From assembly GCA_944386335.1 (NCBI GenBank), contig CALXAQ010000153.1, positions 1-6,425 on the forward strand: a stretch of 6,425 nt of DNA, written 5' to 3'. The notes under the pieces were generated by a model. It did not search any database. It had not been told where the DNA came from and saw nothing but the letters and a program-made list of their open reading frames with translations. Of this stretch, positions 1-4,555 are shown piece by piece; within the stretch, counting starts at the first letter, position 1, and each line of letters begins with the position of its first letter. This DNA is from an uncultured Clostridia bacterium. GTDB taxonomy: Bacteria > Bacillota > Clostridia > TANB77 > CAG-508. The translations under genes were made by a program, and so were the position numbers.

Positions 1-11
1 AACAAAAAGTG

Positions 12-410
12 ATGCAGGAACTAAACGAAAAGAAAGCAATAGAAATATTAAAAAAATATGGACAAGAGCATATTATAGAAGTATTAAATCAAAAAAGTGG
101 TGAAGAAAAAGGAAAGATGATAGAACAAATCCTATCTATTTCGTTTGAACAATTGGCAGATTTATATCAAAAAGCAAAACAAATACCAGAATTAGAAAAT
201 GATAAAATTGAAAATATTCCTTATGTAGATGGACAAAAATTAAGTAAAGAAGAAAGAGAAAAGTATGAGGAAATAGGAATAGAAAAAATAAAAAATGGCC
301 ATTATGCAGTGGTAACCATGGCAGGAGGGCAACGGAACAAGATTAGGGCATCATGGACCAAAAGGAACGTTTTTAATGCCAGTAAAACCACAGCCAAAAT
401 ATCTTTTTGA
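12..410 (+). CDS. N-terminal fragment of the frameshifted uridylyltransferase
   Basis: This frame carries the helical N-terminal segment of the UDPGP protein (about residues 1-100, rich in Lys and Glu, including IPYVDGQKLS) and the first half of the nucleotide-binding loop, MAGGQ, ending at residue 107. After the extra base, roughly 25 residues (from RNKIRASW onward) are read out of frame and look like nothing in the family, before a TGA at 408-410. As it stands this product would lack the GTRLG part of the loop and every substrate-binding motif, so it should have no transferase activity. The start could also be the GTG at 9 or lie left of the window. Confidence 0.6.
   Translation: MQELNEKKAIEILKKYGQEHIIEVLNQKSGEEKGKMIEQILSISFEQLADLYQKAKQIPELENDKIENIPYVDGQKLSKEEREKYEEIGIEKIKNGHYAVVTMAGGQRNKIRASWTKRNVFNASKTTAKISF
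330..336 (+). other. Frameshift site: one extra C in the signature loop
   Basis: The bases read CAA-C-GGA. Dropping the C at 333 converts MAGGQ-RNKIRASW into MAGGQ-GTRLGHHGPKG, the expected family motif. There is no homopolymer run, no X-XXY-YYZ heptamer and no stop codon at the site, so neither programmed slippage nor a homopolymer artefact is favoured. Confidence 0.85.
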
Positions 411-1272
411 AATTATAACAGATACCTTAAAAAGAAATGATAAAAAATACGGTATTACCATTCCATGGTACATTATGACAAGTAGGGAAAATCATAGAGA
501 AACAGTCCGATTCTTAGAAGAAAAGAATTATTTTGGGTATCCAAAGCAAAGTGTGAAATTTTTTACACAAGGAGAATTACCACTCATTAGTACAGAGGGA
601 AAACTATTGTTAGATGAAAAGGGAAATATCAAAGAAGCATCAGATGGAAATGGTAGTATTTACAAAGCTATGCAGGAAAAAGGCATTTTGGAAGATATGA
701 GAAACAAAAATATTGAGTGGGTATATATTTCTTCTGTAGATAATGTTTTACTACAATTAGTAGAACCAGTATTATTAGGTTTAACTATAGCACAAGGAAA
801 CGAAATTGGTTCTAAATCTATTGTAAAGAATTCACCAAAAGAGAGAGTGGGAGCTTTTTGCAAAAAGAATGGAAAACCTGCCGTGATTGAGTATTCTGAA
901 TTGCCAGAGGAAATGGCATATCAAACAGATGAAGCGGGGGAATTAGTATTTGGAGAATCACACATTATGTGTAATTTATATGCTTTATCTGCCCTAGAGA
1001 GAATAGCAAAAGAAAAGCTTCCTTATCATAAAGCATTAAAAAAGATATCCTATTACGAAAAGGGAAAAGAAGTACTACCAGAGCGAGAAAATGCCTATAA
1101 ATTTGAAGCTTTTATTTTCGATGCATTTCAATATGTAGACAATATGACAATTTTAAGAGGAAAAAGAGAAGAAGATTTTGCACCAGTAAAAAATGCAGAA
1201 GGGATAGACAGTCCTAAAACGGCTGCACAGTTATATGAAAATTATTGGAAAATAAGAAAAGAAATATTTTAA
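376..1272 (+). CDS. C-terminal fragment of the frameshifted uridylyltransferase
   Basis: This frame encodes 298 residues from an ATG that is internal to the repaired protein (residue 122). It keeps most of the Rossmann-like catalytic fold: PWYIMTS (30-36), FFTQGELP (62-69), the sugar-binding SDGNGSIY (89-96), the presumed metal Asp in SSVDN (119-123), GESHIMCN (193-200) and the C-terminal APVKNAEG (269-276). It lacks the GGxGTRLG...GPKG loop that holds the UTP phosphates, so independent activity is unlikely. An AAAGGA at about 361-366 lies 9 bases before the ATG and could act by chance as a ribosome site. These bases also encode the Lys-Gly of the signature loop in the intact frame, so they need not have been selected for initiation. 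Confidence 0.6.
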   Translation: MPVKPQPKYLFEIITDTLKRNDKKYGITIPWYIMTSRENHRETVRFLEEKNYFGYPKQSVKFFTQGELPLISTEGKLLLDEKGNIKEASDGNGSIYKAMQEKGILEDMRNKNIEWVYISSVDNVLLQLVEPVLLGLTIAQGNEIGSKSIVKNSPKERVGAFCKKNGKPAVIEYSELPEEMAYQTDEAGELVFGESHIMCNLYALSALERIAKEKLPYHKALKKISYYEKGKEVLPERENAYKFEAFIFDAFQYVDNMTILRGKREEDFAPVKNAEGIDSPKTAAQLYENYWKIRKEIF

Positions 1273-1273
1273 T

Positions 1274-1326
1274 AAAAAACACATAACTTTGGTAGAGATT
1301 TCTACTTAAAAAGTTATGTGTTTTTT
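1274..1326. terminator. Bidirectional intrinsic terminator with nested hairpin
   Basis: A perfect 17-bp inverted repeat pairs 1274-1290 with 1310-1326 (core CACATAACTTT / AAAGTTATGTG), flanked by A6 on the left and T7 on the right, so both strands give a stem followed by a U tract. The 19-base loop contains its own 5-bp hairpin, GTAGA-GATT-TCTAC (1292-1305). It lies directly after the stop of the plus-strand uridylyltransferase and just after the stop of the minus-strand membrane gene, so it probably ends both convergent transcripts. Confidence 0.93.
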
Positions 1327-1336
1327 TGTCAAAAGC

Positions 1337-1714
1337 TTACATTGCTTGGTCGCCAGGTAAGAAATAATCTACTACACCGTAAATTAAAGCACCTATAATG
1401 GCAGCCATCCATGAAATAGTATATCCTGCTACAAAATATTGCGTAACATATAAAACAATAGCAGAAAGTACAAAACCAACAAAGCCTTTTCCAAATGGAC
1501 TAGCATGTAGACCTGTAAATTTTGAAATCAAATAATCTATTACGGAAAGAACAATAGCTGCTGCAGCAAGTGCCCAAATATTACTAATTTGAAATCCTGG
1601 TGTAAAGAAGGCTGTGATTCCAAGAACGATAGCAGCAGTAACTAATCTACCAATAATTTGCCAAACAGTACTAGTCCCTTTAGATTGACTACGTGCTTGA
1701 TTATTTTCTGACAT
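1337..1714 (-). CDS. Phage holin family (YvlD-like, PF04020 type) four-helix membrane protein
   Basis: The 125-residue protein has a short hydrophilic Ser/Gln/Asn-rich N-terminus (1-17) and then four hydrophobic helices at about 19-37, 46-65, 76-95 and 101-119, with no signal peptide. The spacing, the FTPGFQIS turn after helix 1 and the VIDYLI / VVDYFL helix ends fit the family annotated as 'phage holin family protein' (superfamily IV, YvlD-like). The name is historical: these are chromosomal membrane proteins of unknown function, and no lysin or phage gene is nearby. The two halves (about 24-63 and 81-119) are an internal duplication. ATG at 1714 is preferred over an in-frame ATG at 1744 because AAGGAGG sits 8 bases upstream of it. 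The gene is alone, divergent from the DUF421 gene and convergent with the uridylyltransferase. Confidence 0.85.
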   Translation of the reverse strand: MSENNQARSQSKGTSTVWQIIGRLVTAAIVLGITAFFTPGFQISNIWALAAAAIVLSVIDYLISKFTGLHASPFGKGFVGFVLSAIVLYVTQYFVAGYTISWMAAIIGALIYGVVDYFLPGDQAM

Positions 1715-1722
1715 ATAAAAAA

Positions 1723-1729
1723 CCTCCTT
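1723..1729 (-). promoter_or_regulatory. Ribosome binding site AAGGAGG for the holin-family gene
   Basis: On the minus strand AAGGAGG lies 8 bases before the ATG at 1714. It lies inside the longer open frame that begins at 1744, so it fixes the start at 1714 and makes the first 10 codons of the longer frame untranslated leader. Confidence 0.9.
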
Positions 1730-1734
1730 AATTG

Positions 1735-1777
1735 AAATTTGCAATGTATTCTTATCAAACGAATAAATTGCACATTT
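1735..1777 (-). promoter_or_regulatory. Imperfect dyad in the leader or promoter of the holin-family gene
   Basis: GCAATGTATTC (1741-1751) faces GAATAAATTGC (1761-1771) across a 9-base spacer with one mismatch, and pairing extends outward to 1735 and 1777 with one further mismatch. It lies just upstream of the ribosome site of the minus-strand membrane gene. It could be an operator dyad or an mRNA leader stem. I found no convincing -35/-10 pair to decide between these. Confidence 0.45.
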
Positions 1778-1805
1778 TCATGGTTTTATAAGTTTAGTAT
1801 TCTCT

Positions 1806-1849
1806 AAAAAATAATAATTATTCAAAAAAATGAATACTTATTATTTTTT
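1806..1849. repeat. Long AT-rich inverted repeat between divergent genes
   Basis: Nineteen-base arms, 1806-1824 and 1831-1849, pair with one mismatch (1818 against 1837) around an A6 loop. The outer ends are A6 and T6, with one more T at 1850. The stem contains only one GC pair. The right arm ends about 16 bases before the ribosome site of the DUF421 gene. It may be a weak attenuator-like terminator, a barrier between the divergent units or an operator. It lies in the 167-base gap between the holin-family and DUF421 genes, where I see no other gene. Confidence 0.6.
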
Positions 1850-1865
1850 TGTTTAAAATAACAGT

Positions 1866-1872
1866 AAAGGAG
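1866..1872 (+). promoter_or_regulatory. Ribosome binding site AAAGGAG for the DUF421 gene
   Basis: AAAGGAG precedes the ATG at 1882 by 9 bases. The open frame extends 11 codons further left to a TTG at 1849, but that start has no ribosome site and lies in the inverted repeat, so 1882 is taken as the start. Confidence 0.88.
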
Positions 1873-1881
1873 CGAAAAAAT

Positions 1882-2553
1882 ATGTTGTTAACATTTGTAA
1901 GAACCATATTTTTATACATAATTGTTTTGATAGTAATGCGTTTTATGGGAAAGCGAGAAATTGGTCAATTGCAACCTTTTGAACTTGCTATTTCTATTAT
2001 GATTGCAGATTTAGCTACTATTCCTATGGCAGAACCAGGAATACCTATTACAAATGGAATAATTCCTATTCTGGGACTTCTAGTTATGCATTTATTTATT
2101 TCTGTTTTGAATTTAAAAAGCTTGAAAACAAGAGAGTTAATTTGTGGAAAACCAGCCATTTTAATTTATAGAGGAAAAATAATGGAAAAAACCATGAAAA
2201 AAGAGAGATTTACAATTAATGAATTAGAAGAGAGACTTAGAGGTAATAATGTGTTTAATATAGGAGATGTAGAATATGCAATATTGGAAACAAGTGGACA
2301 GGTATCTGTTATTCTAAAACCTGATAAAAGAACGACTATTCCTGAAGATTTTCAAATTATGCCAGAATATGAAGGAATCTCTTATGACTTAGTGGTAGAT
2401 GGAAAAATAATGAAAGAAAATTTAAAAAAATTAGAGAAGAACTATCTTTGGCTTACAAAACAAGTAGAACCTTTTGGGATCAAGCCAGAAGAGGCGTTAA
2501 TTGCTACAATAGATGGAAAAGGAAACTTTTTTTGCCAAGCCAAAAATAAGTAA
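1882..2553 (+). CDS. DUF421 / YetF-like membrane protein
   Basis: The 223-residue protein matches the DUF421 (YetF) layout. It has three N-terminal membrane helices at about 5-22, 34-50 and 57-77, with the conserved loop MGKREIGQLQPFEL (22-35) and ATIPMAEPG (45-53). A soluble C-terminal domain follows, with GKPAILIYRGKI (89-100), a helical region to LRGNN (119-123), FNIGDVEYAILETSGQVSVI (125-144) and the late LIATIDGKG (206-214). The molecular function of the family is unknown. A DUF421-DUF1657 protein (2Duf) in Bacillus spoVA-2mob operons is tied to spore heat resistance; extending that role here would be speculation. The gene leads a two-gene unit, followed after 30 bases by the DUF4363 gene. 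No clear promoter is visible upstream, only the inverted repeat. Confidence 0.92.
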   Translation: MLLTFVRTIFLYIIVLIVMRFMGKREIGQLQPFELAISIMIADLATIPMAEPGIPITNGIIPILGLLVMHLFISVLNLKSLKTRELICGKPAILIYRGKIMEKTMKKERFTINELEERLRGNNVFNIGDVEYAILETSGQVSVILKPDKRTTIPEDFQIMPEYEGISYDLVVDGKIMKENLKKLEKNYLWLTKQVEPFGIKPEEALIATIDGKGNFFCQAKNK

Positions 2554-2583
2554 AGAATAATAAGAGAGGGAGAAAATAAGAAG

Positions 2584-2973
2584 ATGAAAAAAGAACTAAT
2601 CATCTGCTCTTGTATAGTAATAGCCATTGTAATAGCAAATATCCTAACACAAGGATATACAAAAGAGGTAGTTGTTTATATGGACCAAGAGTTACAGAAT
2701 TTAAAAGAAGAACTGCTAGAGGAAGTAGTAAACGAAGAAAAAGTAGCAGGCAAGATAACCAATATTAGAGAAGAATGGGAACAGAGTTATCAGAAATTAG
2801 CCTATTTTATAGAACATGATGAATTAGAAAAGGTAGAAACGGAACTAAGTTCTTTGCAAGCTAATATAGAAGTAAAAGAATATAAACAGGGAATTCCTGA
2901 TTTACAAAAATGTATTTTTATACTAAACCATATTAAGGATAAATCTTCTCTGCAGATTAAAAATATTTTCTAA
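2584..2973 (+). CDS. DUF4363 family protein, single N-terminal membrane anchor
   Basis: The 129-residue protein begins with a Lys-flanked hydrophobic helix (about 5-22) that could be an uncleaved anchor; there is no lipobox. The rest is charged and probably helical (about 34-118). The segment EEWEQSYQKLAYFIEHDELEK (64-83) and the ending HIKDKSSLQIKNIF fit DUF4363, a family of unknown function in Clostridia that I recall occurring beside DUF421 genes. Here it follows one after 30 bases on the same strand, so the two probably share a transcript and may act together at the membrane, with this protein's helical domain on the outer face (inference). A GGGAG at 2568-2572 lies 11 bases before the ATG. 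Its TAA is part of the A-rich tract that forms the U run of the minus-strand terminator, so no separate plus-strand terminator is evident. Confidence 0.85.
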   Translation: MKKELIICSCIVIAIVIANILTQGYTKEVVVYMDQELQNLKEELLEEVVNEEKVAGKITNIREEWEQSYQKLAYFIEHDELEKVETELSSLQANIEVKEYKQGIPDLQKCIFILNHIKDKSSLQIKNIF

Positions 2974-3022
2974 AAAATAAATGAACAATAATAAGATGAT
3001 AGAACATCAAAATATTGTTCAT
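2971..3022 (-). terminator. Terminator of the dapB transcript
   Basis: ATGAACAATA (2981-2990) and TATTGTTCAT (3013-3022) form a perfect 10-bp stem with a 22-base loop, which contains a small GATG/CATC hairpin. Read on the minus strand it lies just after the dapB stop and is followed by TTATTTTTTA, a U-rich tract. On the plus strand the bases after the stem are GCAAAC, so termination should be mainly of the minus-strand transcript. The U tract covers the stop codon of the convergent DUF4363 gene. Confidence 0.8.
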
Positions 3023-3029
3023 GCAAACA

Positions 3030-3779
3030 TTAGATAAGATCATCCATAGAGTAAAGTCCATTTGGTTTATTCTTTAAAAATTGAGCAGCCTTTAGGCTAC
3101 CATCTGCAAAAACCTTACGAGAATAAGCTTTGTGTGTAATTTCGAAAGTTTCATTTTGACTTAAAAATTGTACAGTATGCTCACCTACAATATTTCCACC
3201 ACGGATAGAAGAAAAACCAATTTCATTTTGAGAACGTTTTTCTGTTTTTTGCATACGGTCAAAATCGTAAGTATAACGATTTTGCAAAACTTTGTTAATA
3301 CTATTTGCTAGCATAAGAGCAGTACCACTAGGAGCATCTATTTTACGATTATGATGTGTTTCTATAATTTCAATATCTGCACTATCTGCAAGTGCGAGAC
3401 TTACCATTTTTAGTACCTTTGTCATTAAATGAATTTCAAAGGACATATTAGAGGATTGAAAAATAGGAATATCTTTTGCATAAGCATTAATTTGTTGTTG
3501 CTGTTCTTCAGAAAAACCAGTTGTGGCAATTACTACAGGAATATGATGAACTTTGGCAAATGGGAGCATAGAAAGTGTAGCAACAGGCACAGAAAAGTCA
3601 ATTATTACATCAGGATATTCTGTTACTTTTGAAAAATTTGTATATACAGGGAAAGGAAAATTACCCGTATTCTCTTTATCAAAACCATTTAAAAGAATCA
3701 TGTCTCCATATTCATTCATTTGGGAGATGACTTCTTGTCCCATTTTTCCATTACAACCATTAATAGAAATAGATAACAT
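3030..3779 (-). CDS. dapB: 4-hydroxy-tetrahydrodipicolinate reductase
   Basis: DapB is a cytoplasmic enzyme that reduces hydroxytetrahydrodipicolinate, the DapA product, to tetrahydrodipicolinate with NAD(P)H, on the route to diaminopimelate and lysine. The 249-residue protein is at the short end of the family. It shows the dinucleotide loop NGCNGKMGQ (7-15), the ATTGF segment (about 85-89), the catalytic signature ETHHNRKIDAPSGTA (His-His, Lys and the DAPSGTA loop), IRGGNIVGEHTV and the C-terminal GLYSMDDLI. The hinge segment reads NMSFEIHLM where many DapBs have NxSxGVNLL; this may be a clostridial subfamily feature. AAAGGAG (3786-3792) lies 6 bases before the ATG. It is the last gene of the minus-strand cluster, 78 bases after the HD gene, and ends at its own terminator. 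Confidence 0.95.
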   Translation of the reverse strand: MLSISINGCNGKMGQEVISQMNEYGDMILLNGFDKENTGNFPFPVYTNFSKVTEYPDVIIDFSVPVATLSMLPFAKVHHIPVVIATTGFSEEQQQQINAYAKDIPIFQSSNMSFEIHLMTKVLKMVSLALADSADIEIIETHHNRKIDAPSGTALMLANSINKVLQNRYTYDFDRMQKTEKRSQNEIGFSSIRGGNIVGEHTVQFLSQNETFEITHKAYSRKVFADGSLKAAQFLKNKPNGLYSMDDLI

Positions 3780-3810
3780 AAAAAACTCCTTTCTAAAATA
3801 AAAATATGGA

Positions 3811-3838
3811 GAATACCTTAAAGAAATTTAAAGTATTC
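3811..3838. repeat. Hairpin with GAAA loop between the HD gene and dapB
   Basis: GAATACCTTAAA (3811-3822) pairs with TTTAAAGTATTC (3827-3838) with one mismatch, around GAAA (plus strand). It lies in the dapB leader, 20-odd bases upstream of its ribosome site. On the minus strand the downstream bases are T-rich but interrupted, so it could be a weak terminator after the HD gene, a processing site or an operator. The right arm is part of the 13-base sequence also found upstream of the HD gene. Confidence 0.5.
3826..3838 (-). repeat. 13-bp direct repeat, copy upstream of dapB
   Basis: ATTTAAAGTATTC on the plus strand (GAATACTTTAAAT in the direction of transcription) occurs exactly here and again at 4436-4448, each time upstream of a minus-strand gene (dapB here). 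Confidence 0.6.
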
Positions 3839-3857
3839 TTGTATAATTAATTTAGTA

Positions 3858-4418
3858 TTAAATTAATAAAAATGCACTAACGAAAATAGCAAATGTATTT
3901 GCTAAATGGCGTAAATCTTTTTGCATAAGTATTTCACGGTAATGAGAAAAAGATTCCGCAAGGGCACAATATTTATCCACAAAAGTAATTAAGAAAGATT
4001 CTTTATATTTAGGAAGTGGCAAAGTAACAGGCCACATATGTTTTAATATAATATCTTTTTCTTTATTAGTTAAGTCAAATAGGCGTGAAGCATTTTGAAA
4101 AGCAATTTTAGGATGCACAAAAGCATGCAGTCCATCTAGTTCTATATCTCTTTGTTTTTTACGCCAATCATATAAGAATAAATCATGAAGCATGCCAGCT
4201 CTAGCAAGTGCTTTATAATCTAAATTTAGTTTTTTACCAATTTTATAATTCAGAAAAGCTACATGCATGCAATGTTCATAAGTGCTAGTATCATAATGTT
4301 GTCTATATTGTTTCATTTTTAAAACAGTTTCATGCTCAGCAATATCAGCAATAATACTGTAGAATTCTGCCTGCAATTCTTGCTCTTTATTCTTTTTTAA
4401 CATAGCATTATTTACCAT
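3858..4418 (-). CDS. HD-domain metal-dependent phosphohydrolase, substrate unknown
   Basis: The 186-residue soluble protein carries an HD-domain pattern: His49 and His52 in YEHCMHVA, the His78-Asp79 pair in AGMLHDLFLYD, His98 and His102 in GLHAFVHP, His127 in ILKHMWP, and Asp148 in FVDKYCALAES. These are the expected metal ligands of an active enzyme. HD proteins hydrolyse phosphate esters of nucleotides or similar compounds; the substrate cannot be read from the sequence. The start at 4418 is supported by AAGGAG (4430-4435) 11 bases upstream; the next Met (4403) is too far from it. The C-terminus (ANTFAIFVSAFLLI) is unusually hydrophobic. It sits between dapA and dapB with its own likely promoter, so it may be a separate unit that reads on into dapB. 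A link to DAP synthesis is only positional. Confidence 0.88.
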   Translation of the reverse strand: MVNNAMLKKNKEQELQAEFYSIIADIAEHETVLKMKQYRQHYDTSTYEHCMHVAFLNYKIGKKLNLDYKALARAGMLHDLFLYDWRKKQRDIELDGLHAFVHPKIAFQNASRLFDLTNKEKDIILKHMWPVTLPLPKYKESFLITFVDKYCALAESFSHYREILMQKDLRHLANTFAIFVSAFLLI

Positions 4419-4435
4419 AAGAAAAATATCTCCTT

Positions 4436-4448
4436 ATTTAAAGTATTC
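4436..4448 (-). repeat. 13-bp direct repeat, copy upstream of the HD gene
   Basis: This is an exact copy of the element at 3826-3838. It lies between the putative -10 and the ribosome site of the HD gene, about where transcription should begin, so it could be an initial transcribed sequence or a regulator site. Confidence 0.6.
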
Positions 4449-4454
4449 CCTTTT

Positions 4455-4463
4455 ATTGTACCA
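4455..4463 (-). promoter_or_regulatory. Extended -10 promoter for the HD gene
   Basis: On the minus strand the bases read TGG-TACAAT: a TGN extension and a hexamer one base off TATAAT (plus-strand 4455-4460). The expected start is about 7 bases downstream, leaving a leader of about 30 bases containing AAGGAG. At 17-base spacing the -35 position is only T-rich (TTTCTT), which fits an extended -10 promoter that does not depend on a good -35. The call rests on pattern alone. Confidence 0.5.
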
Positions 4464-4507
4464 TAATGCATGAAAAAAAGAAAGTGTGTTCATAAAATTT
4501 TAATCTT

Positions 4508-4538
4508 TTGAACTTTAAGGAACGTCCCTAAAGTTCAG
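4508..4538 (-). repeat. Hairpin downstream of dapA
   Basis: GAACTTTAAGGA (4510-4521) and TCCCTAAAGTTC (4525-4536) pair around a 3-base loop. On the minus strand the only non-Watson-Crick pair is a G-U, so the RNA from dapA folds better than the plus-strand one. The dapA stop is about 20 bases upstream. There is no U tract on either side, so this is a 3'-end stem or a dispersed palindrome rather than a classic intrinsic terminator. The 137-base gap between dapA and the HD gene otherwise holds only the promoter and ribosome site. Confidence 0.65.
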
Positions 4539-4555
4539 CTAAGTTAGATAACTAT

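Larger units (their letters stand above)
12..1272 (+). pseudogene. UDPGP-family uridylyltransferase (UDP-N-acetylhexosamine pyrophosphorylase-like), frameshifted
   Basis: Two overlapping reading frames (12-410 and 376-1272) together encode one protein of about 419 residues, a normal length for bacterial UDPGP type 1 proteins. Ignoring one base near 333 restores the signature loop MAGGQGTRLGHHGPKG in full, so this is one gene with a +1 insertion. The family transfers UMP from UTP to a sugar 1-phosphate. The downstream motifs (MTS, QGELP, SDGNGSIY, SSVDN, VKNAEG) resemble eukaryotic UAP1/AGX more than GlmU, so GlcNAc-1-P or a related hexose phosphate is the likely substrate; that is inference. 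The start is uncertain: GTG at 9 and ATG at 12 are adjacent, the frame stays open to the left edge, and the few upstream bases show no ribosome site, so the gene may begin outside the window. It ends at a terminator. Either the gene is inactivated or the base is a sequencing error. Confidence 0.85.

Noticed and set aside
330..410. Programmed ribosomal frameshift in the uridylyltransferase
   Set aside because: No slippery heptamer, no stop codon at the shift site and no evident stimulatory structure; a one-base insertion mutation or error explains it more simply.
1337..1714. Prophage remnant suggested by the name 'phage holin'
   Set aside because: No lysin, tail, integrase or attachment site nearby; the family is widespread as ordinary chromosomal membrane proteins.
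1337..1744. Longer start at 1744 for the holin-family protein
   Set aside because: The consensus AAGGAGG lies inside this extension and is ideally spaced for the ATG at 1714.
1796..1825. Promoter TTGAAT-N18-AATACT for the holin-family gene on the minus strand
   Set aside because: The -10 matches only four of six bases and the region is so AT-rich that such pairs arise by chance.
1849..2553. TTG start at 1849 for the DUF421 protein
   Set aside because: It has no ribosome site, falls at the edge of the inverted repeat, and adds charged residues before the normal first membrane helix; ATG 1882 has AAAGGAG.
3811..3838. Strong terminator between the HD gene and dapB
   Set aside because: The stem is almost all AT with a mismatch, and the following T-rich bases are interrupted; kept only as a hairpin.
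4508..4538. Classic intrinsic terminator after dapA
   Set aside because: The stem is good, but the bases following it on the minus strand are AAAAGATT with no U tract.
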